Position numbers and translations under genes: made by a program
The notes under the pieces: generated by a model
What the model saw: the letters and a program-made list of their open reading frames with translations, nothing else
What the model was told of the DNA's origin: nothing
Database searches by the model: none
DNA from: Aedes albopictus
Taxonomy: Eukaryota > Arthropoda > Insecta > Diptera > Culicidae
Assembly (NCBI RefSeq): GCF_035046485.1
Contig: NC_085137.1
Coordinates: 478,913,396-478,977,395, forward strand
Length of the DNA stretch: 64,000 bases
Direction of reading: 5' to 3'
In this document: positions 21,301 to 32,118 of the stretch, one piece after another
Layout: each line of letters opens with the position of its first letter
Numbering within the stretch: position 1 is the first letter of the stretch

Positions 21301-22340
21301 ATCCCTGAAGAAACTTCGGAAGAAATCTCTTGAGGTATTCCTTTAGTACTTCCTAGTAGAACCATCGGAGGATTCAGTGGAAGAATTTCTGTAGGAATCT
21401 CTAGAAGAATTACCGGAGAATTGTTTAAATAATTCCTAAAGGAATATTTAGAATAATTCCTGCTAGAATCTCTGGATGTTTTTTTTATGACTCAGAGGAA
21501 TCCTTGTAGAAATTTCCGGAGGAATCCTAAAAGGAATCCCAGAAGAATTTTCAGAAGAAATCCCAGAACAAAGTACTGAAGAAATCGCAGAAGTAATTCT
21601 TGGAGATATCCTGAAGGAATCCTAGAAAGAGTACATGGTGGAACTCCTAGAGGAATCCCTGTAGCAGTTCCTGAAGGAATTCTTGAATTCCGGAAGCAAT
21701 CTCAAGAGGTATTCCTAAGGGATTTCGATAATAATACCTGGAGGAATTCCTGACTGAATTTCAGGAGCAAGTCCAGTAGGAATTCCAAGAAGAGTTCTTG
21801 GAAGAATCCTTGGAGGACTTTTTTTTAAATAATCCCTGGAGTTGTTCCTGAAAGAATCTCAGAAAAAAACTCCAGAGTGAATCGCTGAAGGAAGTCTGAG
21901 GAAAATATCTGAAGGAACCCCATGAGGAATTTCTTAAGAGATCCCAAGAGAGTTTTCTAAACGAATTCCTGGAAGAATTTATATAGGAAATCCTGCAAAA
22001 ATCTGATGGAATCCCTGTCTTTAGTAATTTCTTAACGAATTATTAAAGGAATATTTGAATGGATTTTTCTACAAAATTTGGAAAGAATTTCTGGAATAGG
22101 TTTTGAATAATCTCTGATAAAAGTATCTGAAATAATTCCTGAGAGAAATTCCACCTGAAATGCTTCGTATAATTCCAGTTGAAATTATCGGAACAATCTC
22201 TTGCGGATTTCTTGAAGGTATATGTGGAAAAATTAATGAAGAAAATAATTTTGAAGAAATTCCTTCAGAAACATCTAAAGGGATCTATGTTGAATCCCTG
22301 CAGAGCATCCTGAAGAAACCCTCGAAAAAAGCACTGGACA
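21301..22340 (+). repeat. Degenerate continuation of the GGAATTCC array
   Basis: GGAATTC, GGAATCC and GAAGAATTT words continue at the same spacing but with many substitutions and indels. Order fades toward 22300. No coding sequence recognised. Confidence 0.75.
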
Positions 22341-22539
22341 ACATGGATGGACCCAATTTACTCCGATTGTTTGTAGTTTTACTAGTTATTGTTAGAAAAT
22401 CTCATGAAAATGTTTCTAAAGGCTTGAAATCTGAAGATTATTTGATATGCTCTGCTCAAAACTGACAAATTAGTCACTTACACTCCTTTGTATCTGGGCC
22501 CCTAACTTAATGTTACCTTAATAAATTTTCTCGAAGTAT

Positions 22540-23240
22540 GGTCAAAATTGATCGAAATTGATTTGATTGACAAATTCAACCCACAGTCCCAGTCAGCGAA
22601 GACGGCCGCCGTTGCCACCGAAGTGCATGATGAATGCACGCATTTCTCGCTCTTTCAGTGCCGGTTCAAAATCCCACCAAAGCCATATTGCACTCTTGCA
22701 TCAACCGGACCTTTTGCATGCATCGCGCACCCAGCCAAAGTCAGCTACAGGAGGAGGTCGTGTATGTGCAGGAAGATTTCCGGCTACGACCGGACCATTC
22801 CAATATCAGCTCCAAAACTGCGATCGGAAGAAAAAGCTGAAGTTCTGTTTCATTTCGGTTCCCTCCACCTTCGCCGTAGTCACCGTCGTCGTCTCCCCCA
22901 GATCCAGGGCCCGTTGCTAATGTATTCAAAAATGTATGTAAATAGAATTTTCCCTTTGGTGCTTTTTTGGGAACTAACAACACAGAACGGTGGCAGGCAG
23001 CGGCTCAGTTGGACAGTGTGTGCAAAACCGTTCCACTCGATTCGAATGAGAAAGCGCCTAAAACACACGCATGATGAAAAGGAGTTTGTTGGGGTTTGGG
23101 TTGGATCAATATTGTGAACTGAGCTGGGAGATGCGGGGCGGACTCAGTTTGCATACACCCCACGGACACTCGAACGGGCAGGATCCGAAACGAACCGACC
23201 GACCGGGAGTCCGTCGAGTGAAAGCCTAAAATGAAATATC
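22540..23240. other. GC-rich, apparently non-repetitive island 1
   Basis: Base composition and word usage change abruptly. GCC/CGTCGTCGTC tracts, CACACGCATGATG and GACCGACCGGGAGTCCGTCG appear, and none of the window's repeat families is seen. A 189-codon plus-strand frame starts at 22548, but it shows no domain and is overlapped by other open frames. The segment could be a host promoter, 5' exon or conserved regulatory region, or an unrecognised transposon end. Confidence 0.4.
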
Positions 23241-23606
23241 ATGATTATTATGAATGTTTTAGAAATAGTTCGACCGACTTCCTTGATCTGGCCTGCCGAA
23301 AAGTCGAAGCGAATTGGTAAAAACCGTGGTACCAGCGGCGTAGGAGTGTAGGGCGCATTGAGAAGGGGTTCTCATTAAATCCTGAGAAGCAATTTCTGGT
23401 AGGAATTCTCGAGAAACACTCAACAATATTCTTCCGGAATTTTCTGTCAGTATATTAAAATGTTGTTTTTTTCGGAATTATAGTTACAGGCATACCTCGA
23501 TAGTGCGTACATCACCGCTTTGTTTAGTATACGTACTATTGAATCACAAATTTTCATTTCAAATATCGTTTTTAATCAAGGAATATTATTTCTAAAATGT
23601 CAGGAT

Positions 23607-23661
23607 GCCACAAACGTTGAGCTTATTGGACGCAGTGGCTTAATTTCCCCAACAGGGGAGG
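23607..23661 (+). mobile_element. LINE 3' UTR fragment
   Basis: GCCACAAACGTTGAGCTTAT, then TGGACGCAGTGGCTTAATTT and CCCCAACAGGGGAG match, inverted, the sequence at 55991-56045 downstream of the RNase H-bearing LINE fragment. I therefore read both as the 3' UTR of one LINE family. The hairpin CCCCAACAGGGG lies at its end. Confidence 0.6.
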
Positions 23662-23999
23662 AATAAAAAGGGTTCGTTTATTAATTACGTGTTTTTACTT
23701 GTTTAGGATCCTATCTTTGTTGGATTTTTTTTTTGAAGATCTGGGGATGTTTCAAAGAGGCATTTGTCTCTGAGAAGTTATATTGATTTTATTAGAACTA
23801 TCTTTTGAAACCATTCCAATTGGTCTAGATATAATGGAATCGATCTAGATCAATTGTTTATTGTTACAGAAGCATCCTGGATGTACTTTCTTCTTTCTTT
23901 ATTGCCATGATATTTTTCAAAATATTCTTCTGATCATTAATTGCTCTTTTTAGGAGTACTCCAAGAGTTCTTTTAACGAAAAGGCATTTCTAGATGTAT

Positions 24000-24740
24000 C
24001 CCGGAGCTCTTTGAGGAATCCCGAAACTCCTGAAGGAATTCAAGGAAAATTACTTTATGAATCTTGGAACGAATTTCTGGAGGAATCTTGGCATGAATTC
24101 ATGGAGGAATCCCGACACGAAATATCTGGAGGTACATTGGATTGATTGATTTGATTTGTTTTTATTAAAGAGACTTTCAGCCCTTGGCTGGTTCGTCTCT
24201 ATCCATAAAGGTACATTGGAAGAAATTTCTGTAGAAAGTCTGGAACTTCTGATATACTCCACACGGATTTCTTGGAGGAATTTAGGAAGGAAACTCTGAA
24301 GAAATCTTTGAAGGAGATCCTAAACCTTATTAAGAATTGCAAAAGAAAATCCCGGAATAATCTCAGAAATAGCTCCCTGAGGAATCCTAGAAAAATCCTA
24401 AGGAATCTCGGAACAAATTCCTGTAAGAATCTCGGAACTCCTGAAGAAATCCCGGAAGCAATCTCAAGAGCAGTCCCAGGATGAATTCCCAGAGAAATCC
24501 CAGAAATAACTCCTGAAAGAATCTTAGATGAAACCTTTTTAGGAATATTAGGAGAAGCTCCTGGAAGAATTTCGAAGAGATGTTCTAAAGGAATCACGAA
24601 ATAAATACCTTCGAAGAATCTCATAAAGTTCCCCCTGAGAAATCATGGAAGGAAAAAATACTGGAGAAGCTCAGAAAGGAACTCCTGGATGAATCCCAGG
24701 AAGAATGTTTGGGTGAATCCCTGAAGGAGCTAGGTGAACA
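24000..24740 (+). repeat. Decayed GGAATCC-type array
   Basis: Units such as GGAATCTTGG, GGAATCCCG and AGAAATCCCAGAA recur with purine bias. At 24140-24206 it is interrupted by TTTTTATTAAAGAGACTTTC, then AGCCCTTGGCTGGTTCGTCT. That segment resembles, inverted, the CTGAAAATCTCTATAATAAA plus (TAA)n tail at 53110-53153 and is probably a retroposon 3' end. Confidence 0.65.
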
Positions 24741-25062
24741 CCACCAGAAAGTTATGAAGTAGCAGATTATTCATCTGGATTCAGTAGAATTTGATATTTT
24801 TAACGATGCAAAATGCGCCTTCAATGTTCATCTTGAAGAATTGCGGAAACACTTGCTCTCAAATGTAACAGCAAATGAATGATAAATAAAAGACTAACGC
24901 GGAGGGAATGATTAAATCGGAACATTACTGTATATGAGACTCTGTTTTTAGTAGACGAATGACTCAAGCTTACTTTTGAGGAATGAATAAATAAATAAAT
25001 TTTAATGTACTGTATCGAGGTACGCCTGTATTTGTAATCACTGAGACGATTAAAATGTTCAG

Positions 25063-25293
25063 ATGATCAGAATGCCGGCTCCAGCAGAGGCACGTTATGC
25101 TATATTTGGGACAAAGATAGAGCGCAAAGCCAAAACAAAACACGAACAGCACCAGCTCATACTACTAGGGCTACAGGAAAACAATTACCCAAAACCTCTG
25201 ATAAACAGATTGCTCCATTGTCAACCTCCGCCACCACAACCCGTTCCAGCTTTATCTTCATCTACAACAACAGATATGGAGCCGATCCAATAA
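25063..25293 (+). pseudogene. Penelope-like element fragment (RT-to-GIY-YIG linker)
   Basis: The 76-codon frame contains KTKHEQHQLILLGLQENNYP, then KPLINRLLHCQPPPPQP and TTTDMEPIQ. A helix ending in ENxYPxxLINRLL, followed by a proline-rich stretch, is what I expect just upstream of the endonuclease domain in insect Penelope-like proteins. The assignment is by recognition of pattern, not alignment. The nearest endonuclease fragment is at 31032-31433 on the same strand and could come from the same original copy. Confidence 0.45.
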
Positions 25294-26866
25294 GTGATAT
25301 GAATTGTTACCGTTTCGGGTACTTTACCCTAGGATCCAACTCGAGCGAATCGTTGGTAGTAAGATAGAGAGTAGAGAAGAAGAGAAATAAATGTATTGTA
25401 CTATTCGTTGTGAATTATTGTCGCATCCATTTCTTGTGTGCAATATTGTTAGCAATATTTTGAATTATATACCTTTAGAAAGGAAAATTATTTATATACT
25501 CCCACTAGCAACTGTTCTTTTAAATAAAAAGGAAAATTGTAATGCATATAACACACCACGTACACATACACACAAGGGAACTGGATTGGGAGGATTAAGC
25601 GGGCGTTGGATTAACGGATGGAATTGTTTAGAGGAGTGGCTAAGAGATGGGAAAAAGGAGGCGGAAGGAGGGGGAGGTAAGATCTGAAGATGGGTATGCC
25701 ACGAGTTAGAAAACTCGAAGTAGGTCTTTTCTACTTAGAACTTCAAGCAGACCAGAAGTGCCCAATTAGAGACAAAGTTATTAGCAAGTGACGATTTCTA
25801 GTTGAAAGTTTAGTTCACTAGTTCAATCCAAGATACATACCGAAAAGTTCTGTGGAAAAGATTTGAGAGACCACACTATCCCGAGTCAGGTAAATTTATC
25901 CCGAAACAGAAGATCAGTGGCATTCCAGATCCGTAATACCTCTCCTCCGCGATATTTCGTATAGGACCCTCTAAGTTCCGGCTAGAAGTCCGAGCGGTAG
26001 CCAATCCCGCTATCTAACCCTGCAGTGCATCCGGAGATCACGATATTTACGTCCGGTGATAACGCACGAGCGAGTAGTTGACCCGAGGAACTACGATATT
26101 CCCCCCCCTAGTCCGTGGAACCACGTGGAAAGCGTCCCACAGAGAATCCAACCCCATCAGCATTGTGAGCCCAGCAGCGAAGTCAAGCCTCCAGAGGTGG
26201 CCTACCAGATCCGTCGCAACCCTCCCTCCAGTTCCGGCCGGCCATAGCTGCATACCTACACTACACTAATCGTAAGTCGAAATATATTATAGTTAAAATC
26301 AAGGGAAAAGTGTTTGGACTTTTGATCAGCGTGAAGAGCCGACCCTGTAAAGAAGAGTTTGGGAACCCCTGGTGGGCAGGCCTGTTAGGTCTCGCCCCCA
26401 GCGAGCGTCTCGGGATAATCCCCTTTGAGTAATAACAGAATAAAGTGAGCAAATACCTACTTTTACTTTGCTAAAATGCTAAAATGGTTGGTATGATAAA
26501 ACTAAAAGTATAAGCATTTACTTATCGAACATCGTAATCCATATGAAAAAAATTAGGAAACCTGAGTAAATGCTCACAAAAGCTTGAGTCACCTACGGAC
26601 CATGCTCAATTGAAAGTGAACACATTTACATGTTACATAAACGTCGAATTATGATCACTGGATGCTGCTTGGAGTACAATTACCACCCTTAGGGCAGCTC
26701 TGATGACCCTCCGAGGTCACAAGTGTCCATTTATATGGAAAGTGCATGGTATTGAATTTTATCATTTTCAAGGGATTCCTTCATTCAAGTCAAGCATGTT
26801 GAAGTTTCAAGTTCAAGCATTGAAAGTTGCTTTGGGTATAATGCACCCCAATATACGGGTATCAAA
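25294..26866. other. Unassigned, partly GC-rich stretch
   Basis: No family was recognised. The 25860-26440 part is GC-rich (TCCGGAGATCACG, AGTTCCGGCCGGCC) and ends in AATAACAGAATAAAGTGAG. It resembles a terminal or UTR-like segment of a retroelement but gives no diagnostic motif. GAGTAAATGCTCA near 26562 recurs near 30990. Confidence 0.35.
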
Positions 26867-28380
26867 CTACTCTCCTGCAGGAACCCTACGAGGACGTCCA
26901 GCAGGAACTCCTGGAGAAACTTCTGGAATCCAAGGAGGAACTTCTGGAGAAATCCCAGGAGGAACTCCTGCAGAAATCCTAGGAGAAACTCCTGGATGTA
27001 TCCTAGGAGGAACTTCAGAAGGAACTCTTGGAAAAATCCCAGGAGGAATCCCTTTAGGAACCCCAGAAGGAACTCTTGGAGGAATTCCAGGAGGAACTCC
27101 TGGAGGAATCCTAGGAAGAACTCTCGGATGAATCTCAGGAGGAACTGTCGGAGGAACTCCTTTAGGAACCCTGGAGAACACCTGGAAGATTCCTAGGAAG
27201 AACTCCTTTAGGAACCTCAGGAGGAACTCCTGAAGGAATCCCAGAAGGAACTCATAGAGGAACCTCAGGAGCAAATCCTGGCTGTATCCTAGGAGGAACT
27301 CCAGAAGGAACTCTCGGAATCCCACGAGGAACTCCTTTAGTTCCTAAGAGGAACTTCTAGAGGAATTCCAGGAGGAACTCCTGGAGGAATCCCAGGAGGA
27401 ATTCATGGATGAATCCCAGCAAGAGCTCCTGAATGAATCCTAGGAGAAACTTCAGAAGGAATTCTAGAAGGAACTCTCAGAAGAATCCCTGGAGGAACAC
27501 CTCGAGGAATTCTAGGAAGAACTCCAGGACGAATCCCAGGAGGAATTCCAGAAGGACTCTCGGATGAATCTCAGGAGGAACTCTCGGAGAAATCCCAGGA
27601 GGAGTTCTTGGAGGAATCCCAGGAAGAACTCCTGGAGGAATTCCAGAAAAAAAAAACTGTTGGAGGAATCCCAGGAGGAACTCCTGAAGGAATCCCAGGA
27701 GGAACTCCTGGAGAAATCCCAGAAGGAACTCCTGGAGGAATCCTAGGAGGAACTCATGGAGGAATCTCAGGAGCAACTCATGGAAGAATCCCTGGAGCAA
27801 ATCCTGGATGAATCCCAGGAGGAAATCCTTTAGGAATCCTAGGAGGAACTCCAGAAGGAACCCTCGGAGGAATCCCAGGAGAAACTCCTTAAGGAATCCC
27901 AGAAGGAACTTCTGAAGGAATCACAGGAGAAAATCCTTAAGGAATCCCAGGAGGAACTTCTGGAGGAATCCCAGGAGGAATCCTGGAGGAATCCCAGGAG
28001 GAGCTCCAGAAGGAATTCCAGAAGGAACTCTTGGAGGAATCCCTGGAGCAGAACTCCAGGAGGAATCCCAGGAGGAACTCCTGGAGGAATCCCAAAAGGA
28101 ACGCTCGGATGAATCTCAAGAGGATGTCTGGGAGGAATCCCAGGAAGAACGCCTGGAGGAATCCTAGGAAGAACAGGAATCCCAGGAGAAACTTCAGGAG
28201 GAATCCCAGGAAGAATTTCCGGAAAAATTCCGGAAGCAACTACTAGAGGAATCTCAGGAAGAACTCTTGAACGAGTCTTGAAGCAATCCCATAATGAACA
28301 GGCTGCTGGAAGAATCCAATAGACAACTCCTGGAGGAGATCCAACTTTTGGATGGATCTGGAGGAATCTCATGAACAAAT
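26867..28380 (+). repeat. GGAACTCCTGGAGGAATCCCA array
   Basis: This 1.5-kb array uses a variant unit: GGAACTCCTGGA alternating with GGAATCCCAGGA, giving a dominant 24-bp period, with purine bias on the plus strand. Substitutions are frequent but the phase is kept for long runs. Open frames on both strands are again a consequence of the period. Confidence 0.9.
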
Positions 28381-28526
28381 ATCAACAAAATTTCACCAAC
28401 AAATCCCATAGAAATCCCAAGTAAGGCTCTTGGACTGCTGCCCAGGATGGTCTCGTGGAGTAATTAGGGTAAAAGCCCCCTTCTTCGGCCTAGTACCTAT
28501 ATTCATCTCATTTTGTCTCAAGGACT
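28381..28526. other. Spacer
   Basis: Short transition between the array and the next TIR element; nothing recognised. Confidence 0.4.
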
Positions 28527-29002
28527 AGAGATGTGCGCCGTCGAGATTTATTACTTCACGCCGCCGGATGTTTTGATTTTCTAGCACGCCGCCAGCTTAA
28601 AACTCACCACGCCGCCGAACTTAGAATTTCCCCAATAATCTTCAGAAAATAATCGATTTAAGTTTAAACGCTCCCAAAATGAATGCATGTCATTCATTGC
28701 CGAATAAACAAAATATTTCGTTGTTGAGATTTTAGTTACTTTTTAGTCACTTATATATCATCATATAAAAATCCTAGCATATTCTTCACACAAGGTGTAT
28801 AAAGCATGCAATGACAGCATGCATGCTTTTCCCCGCGTGACGTCATAACGACGTTCGTTTATAATTGAGGGGGTCAATTTTTCATTACATACATACAAAA
28901 TGTGAGGAATTTCAAAATCAACCCAATTTTCTCCGATGTAATGAAATCTGATGAATTCAGGTTCTAATAATTCAATTCATGCCATAACTTAAGAATTATT
29001 TA

Positions 29003-29172
29003 GGCAGCATCCATTTATTACGTAACGCTAAAATTTATATTTTTGCGACCCCCCCCCCTCCCCCTCCGTAGCGCTTATTTGTATGGAAATCCAAAATTTT
29101 TTGTATGGGCCGTAACGCTTGGCCATACTACCCCCCTCCCCCAAGAGCGTTACGTAATTTGTGGACTGCGCC
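29003..29172 (+). mobile_element. MITE with TTACGTAACGC TIRs, copy 1
   Basis: GGCAGCATCCATTTATTACG at the left faces CGTAATTTGTGGACTGCGCC at the right, and TTA is duplicated on both sides (29000-29002 and 29173-29175). The interior carries two C-rich tracts around GTATGG. The second copy is at 52941-53106. Three-base TNA duplications are typical of PIF/Harbinger-type elements; that assignment is inferred. Confidence 0.8.
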
Positions 29173-29250
29173 TTATGGATTTTTTTTATTTATTATGGAA
29201 CGTTTAATTGTCTGCCGCACTATATACGAGTGCGCAATTACAAGTTACTA

Positions 29251-29864
29251 CACTAAAACCTCAATTTATGCACATGGCTGGGGGTGCATAAATTAAAAAA
29301 GGCATAAAATGAGGGAAATTTGTGCATAAAAAAAAACGCTTCCGTAACGCCTCTGAATCCCGCCAAAAATGCTCTGAAACTTCCTGAAATGCCTCCAAAA
29401 TCCCTCTAAAATCCCCTCGGACCCAATGTAACGCATCTGAACCCCCAAAAACGCCTGCCTAACGCCTCCGAATCCATCTAAGACCCACTTGCACCCGTTT
29501 AACGCACGTGAGATCCTCGGAAACCCCCGAAAACGTACCAGTAACGCCTCCAAACCCCGTCGAAAATCCTCTGAAACTCTCTGCAATGCTTTCGAAAACC
29601 CCCTCAGACCCCCGAAAACCCCCCGGAGATCTCCTGGTACCTCGCGGAAACCCTGGGAACCCCCTGAAACTCCCCTGTGACTTCCATTTGCTCATCCTTA
29701 TAAACACCCTTTAGCCGCCGTTGCAATAGTTACCGTCATTATTAAATATTCTTATGCACAATATTGGTTCTGAGTAGCTTTCCCTTAATTTATGCAGGTC
29801 ATAAAAAAAGGTGCATAAATTAAAAAGTGCATTAAAATAACATGCATAAATTGAGGTTTTAGTG
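29251..29864. mobile_element. 614-bp TA-flanked MITE with perfect 22-bp TIRs and a C-rich core
   Basis: CACTAAAACCTCAATTTATG (first 20 of 22 bases) is exactly inverted at the right end, and TA flanks both sides (29249-29250, 29865-29866). Subterminal TGCATAAATT words occur several times near each end. The middle (29338-29660) is a strand-biased array of loosely repeated C-rich words such as AACGCCTCCGAATCC and CCCCCGAAAACCCCC. It is non-coding; the frames here are by-products. Confidence 0.85.
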
Positions 29865-30007
29865 TATTTACATTCTCATATGCAAAGTATAGTTTGTTAA
29901 AATGTTTCGCTATATGAGATGTAAAAGAGCGAAATATTGAATTCTCATTTTTAACGCCGCCGCCGCCGACGACCAAAAATGATGTTTTAACCGCGGCGCA
30001 CATCTCT

Positions 30008-31031
30008 GCCGAAGCACCAAAGCAAGCATCACAGCGGTGCCAGACATCAAGAAACAAGTAGTTAATTGAATGAGATTTGGTCACTACAAATACGATGTTT
30101 TTTCAATCAGAATATGGTCGTTTCTTGGTTTAACATCTTGGTAATTGAACTTCTACGCAAATCGATCAATAATTTCATTTTCCAACGCCATTTCTTTCAA
30201 AATATTTGGTTTGGTTTTCATCTAAATATGCTGCTACCGCTCAAGCTTTACGAACTATCATCCAGTTCGGCAGCACTGATTTGCCAATCAGCTGTGAATG
30301 TATGCGAGTGCAAAACGTGGGGAGCGAGCATAGACGATTCGTCGCGCCGCACATTGTTATGACTTCTCCTTTGCGAGAGAGGAAAACAATCACAATGAAA
30401 CTGTCACCTGCTAGGGAAAGGGAGTGCGTTAGTGGGTGAGTGCAGAATGCTCTACGATGAGAAAATGTGAGAGTGGTTGTGGATTTGCTGTAAATACTGT
30501 TGAGATGAATAAGGGGCCACCCGGTGGACCGCGATGAGATGAAAATTTTACGGTGTGCTGAAGATAGGTGCGAGTGGCTCGCGATTTGTGATCGCAATTA
30601 AATCAAATATTGAAGGTAAATCCCACTCTAGTGCATCGTAAGATCAACAGTGGAAGTGAGCACGTGTGTTAAAGGTTTGTATCATTAAGTTTGAAGCGTA
30701 TACATTGCGCTGTGAGTGATTTTTCATGTTGCACATCCTTAATGAGACTAAGATAGGCACAAATACCCTAATTGGAAATCATAAAATATATCTCAGGAGG
30801 AATCACTAGCAAAGCATCTCCCTACTTTTAGCTGGATCCGGATATTCGTCCTACCATCCTCACCTTCACTGATTTTCGTTCATGTGACCCGATTCCCAAA
30901 ACGTAAACACCAGTTTTGATAAAGCAAATGCTATGTTCGAAATTGGAACTTACTCTGAGCAAAGTACAACTTCATTCATACGGATTTGAGTAAATGCTCA
31001 AACAGTTTACTTTGCTCAAGTCAGGTTAGCC
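30008..31031. other. Unassigned stretch
   Basis: No family recognised. Mixed composition; GAGTAAATACTCA-type palindromic words occur near 30990 and 31035, also seen near 26562. Confidence 0.4.
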
Positions 31032-31433
31032 TTGAGTAAATACTCATTTTTATTCATATCACTTAATATCTATCGATTCTGTATGTACTCTTTCATCTTT
31101 GATCAGCAAAACCTTGCGAAGCAACATCCCATCGATCAGAGTCACCACACGAAGTACCAACACCAACCAGAGCTATACCCCAACCCCAAAGATCCAGTCT
31201 TACAATTATACACGAATAATATTGTTAAGGAAATACTCTGCCAAAACTTCCGTTCCTGTTACGTGGAGTTGACCACCAATAGCCTTAAGAAGAGACTGTT
31301 TGGACATCAGTCCACTATCAATACTCTAGATAACAAACTGCAACAAGGACACCAATACCATGAACCAGAAATCCAACACCTCAAGGGATGTACTGCTCTC
31401 GTGGAGCACTTCATCGACCACCAACACAGGTAA
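31032..31433 (+). pseudogene. Penelope-like element GIY-YIG endonuclease remnant
   Basis: From about residue 50 the frame reads PNPKDPVLQLYTNNIVKEIL, then RSCYVELTTNSLKKRLFGHQ, a central insertion and CTALVEHFIDHQHR. This matches the YVGxTTxxLKxRLxxH...TALxEHxIDxxHRF pattern of the endonuclease at the C-terminus of Penelope-like proteins. The Gly of the YVG motif is replaced by Glu, while the Arg, the Glu of ALVEH and His residues remain. The first 40 or so residues are not clearly part of the protein. The coding region stops right after DHQHR. Confidence 0.7.
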
Positions 31434-31821
31434 AGCCTATCAAACTCAAGAATAGTACAGACACATTCCACGCACTTCTGCACCGCGGTTTTTGAACTTC
31501 ATTGAACGATATTTCCGGGCTCATGCTGTCGATTTAGATTGTTTTTGCACCAACATTAAGATAATTACTTATATTCTTCTAATAGCACTTGAAACTTTGA
31601 AAATTGCTTCGAGAAAGTAGCAAATTTTTTGGCGTTCGGTCAAAATTCGTCATTTTTGCGATGGTGTCCCGTTACGCTATATTTCTCGATTTCTATCGAA
31701 GTACAAAGGTCCAATTTCCAATTGAGGGGATTAGAAGCAAAGGGGTGTAAGTGACAAAAAACCACTTTCGAGTAAATAAGGTTTAAAGTTTTTGACCAAT
31801 TTTCCATCCCATACAAAATGT
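31434..31821. other. Possible Penelope-like 3' region
   Basis: Sequence following the endonuclease remnant, with no own signature. It ends at the SINE insertion (left duplication 31813-31821). Confidence 0.3.
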
Positions 31822-32085
31822 GCGGGTCTCCAGATAGCCTAGTGGTTAAGGCTATGGATCGCCAATCCGGAGACGGCGGGTTCGATTCCCGTTCCGGTCG
31901 GGAAAATTTACTCGACTCCCTGGGCATAGTGTATCATTGTACTTGCCTCACAATATACAAATTCATGCAATGACAGGCAAAGAAGGCCCTTCAATTAATA
32001 ACTGTGGAAATGCTCAAAGAACACTAAGTTGGAGCGTGGCAGGCCGAGTCCTAGTTGGGACGTAGAGCCATAAAGAAGAAGAAGA
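31822..32085 (+). mobile_element. tRNA-derived SINE, Feilai-like
   Basis: The RNA polymerase III box A (TAGCCTAGTGG, 31835-31845) and box B (GGTTCGATTCC, 31879-31889) are well conserved in a tRNA-like head. A tRNA-unrelated body follows, then a (GAA)n-type tail at 32074-32085. ACAAAATGT is duplicated on both sides (31813-31821 and 32086-32094). This structure matches the Feilai SINE family of Aedes; family naming is from memory of the pattern. Confidence 0.85.
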
Positions 32086-32118
32086 ACAAAATGTAATCAA
32101 CCCAATTTTCTCTGATTA

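Larger units (their letters stand above)
23487..25028. mobile_element. Tigger/pogo-like TIR element, non-autonomous
   Basis: CAGGCATACCTCGATAGTGCGTACAT at the left (only the first 16 bases closely matched) faces TATCGAGGTACGCCTG at the right, with TA on both outer sides (23485-23486 and 25029-25030). CAGGCATACCTCG is the classic Tigger/pogo terminus. The inside holds no transposase. It contains a LINE 3' fragment (23607-23661), GGAATTCC-type array sequence (24000-24740) and a short LINE or SINE tail (24140-24206). Confidence 0.7.
28527..30007. mobile_element. TIR element with GCCGCC clusters, hosting two nested MITEs
   Basis: AGAGATGTGCGCC at 28527 and its exact reverse complement at 29995-30007 are 13-bp terminal inverted repeats. 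GCCGCC clusters lie just inside both ends (28560-28615 and 29956-29972). Two insertions sit within (29003-29172 and 29251-29864); subtracting them leaves about 0.7 kb. A convincing target duplication was not found. A related terminus occurs at 57312. Confidence 0.65.

Noticed and set aside
19721..21365. Open frames of 198-341 codons with [16 protein letters not shown] or SRNSSRD repeats
   Set aside because: All arise from a 12-bp tandem unit; three frames stay open at once and no non-repetitive domain is attached.
22548..23117. 189-codon plus-strand frame in GC-rich island 1
   Set aside because: No domain, and two other frames are open over the same bases. Coding status cannot be supported.
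26867..28378. Frames of 100-179 codons in the GGAACTCC array
   Set aside because: Same cause: 12/24-bp period. Peptides are low-complexity and occur on both strands.
31032..31130. N-terminal part of the endonuclease frame as a signal or membrane segment
   Set aside because: Hydrophobic by composition only; it lies upstream of the recognisable Penelope-like sequence and is probably unrelated DNA read in frame.
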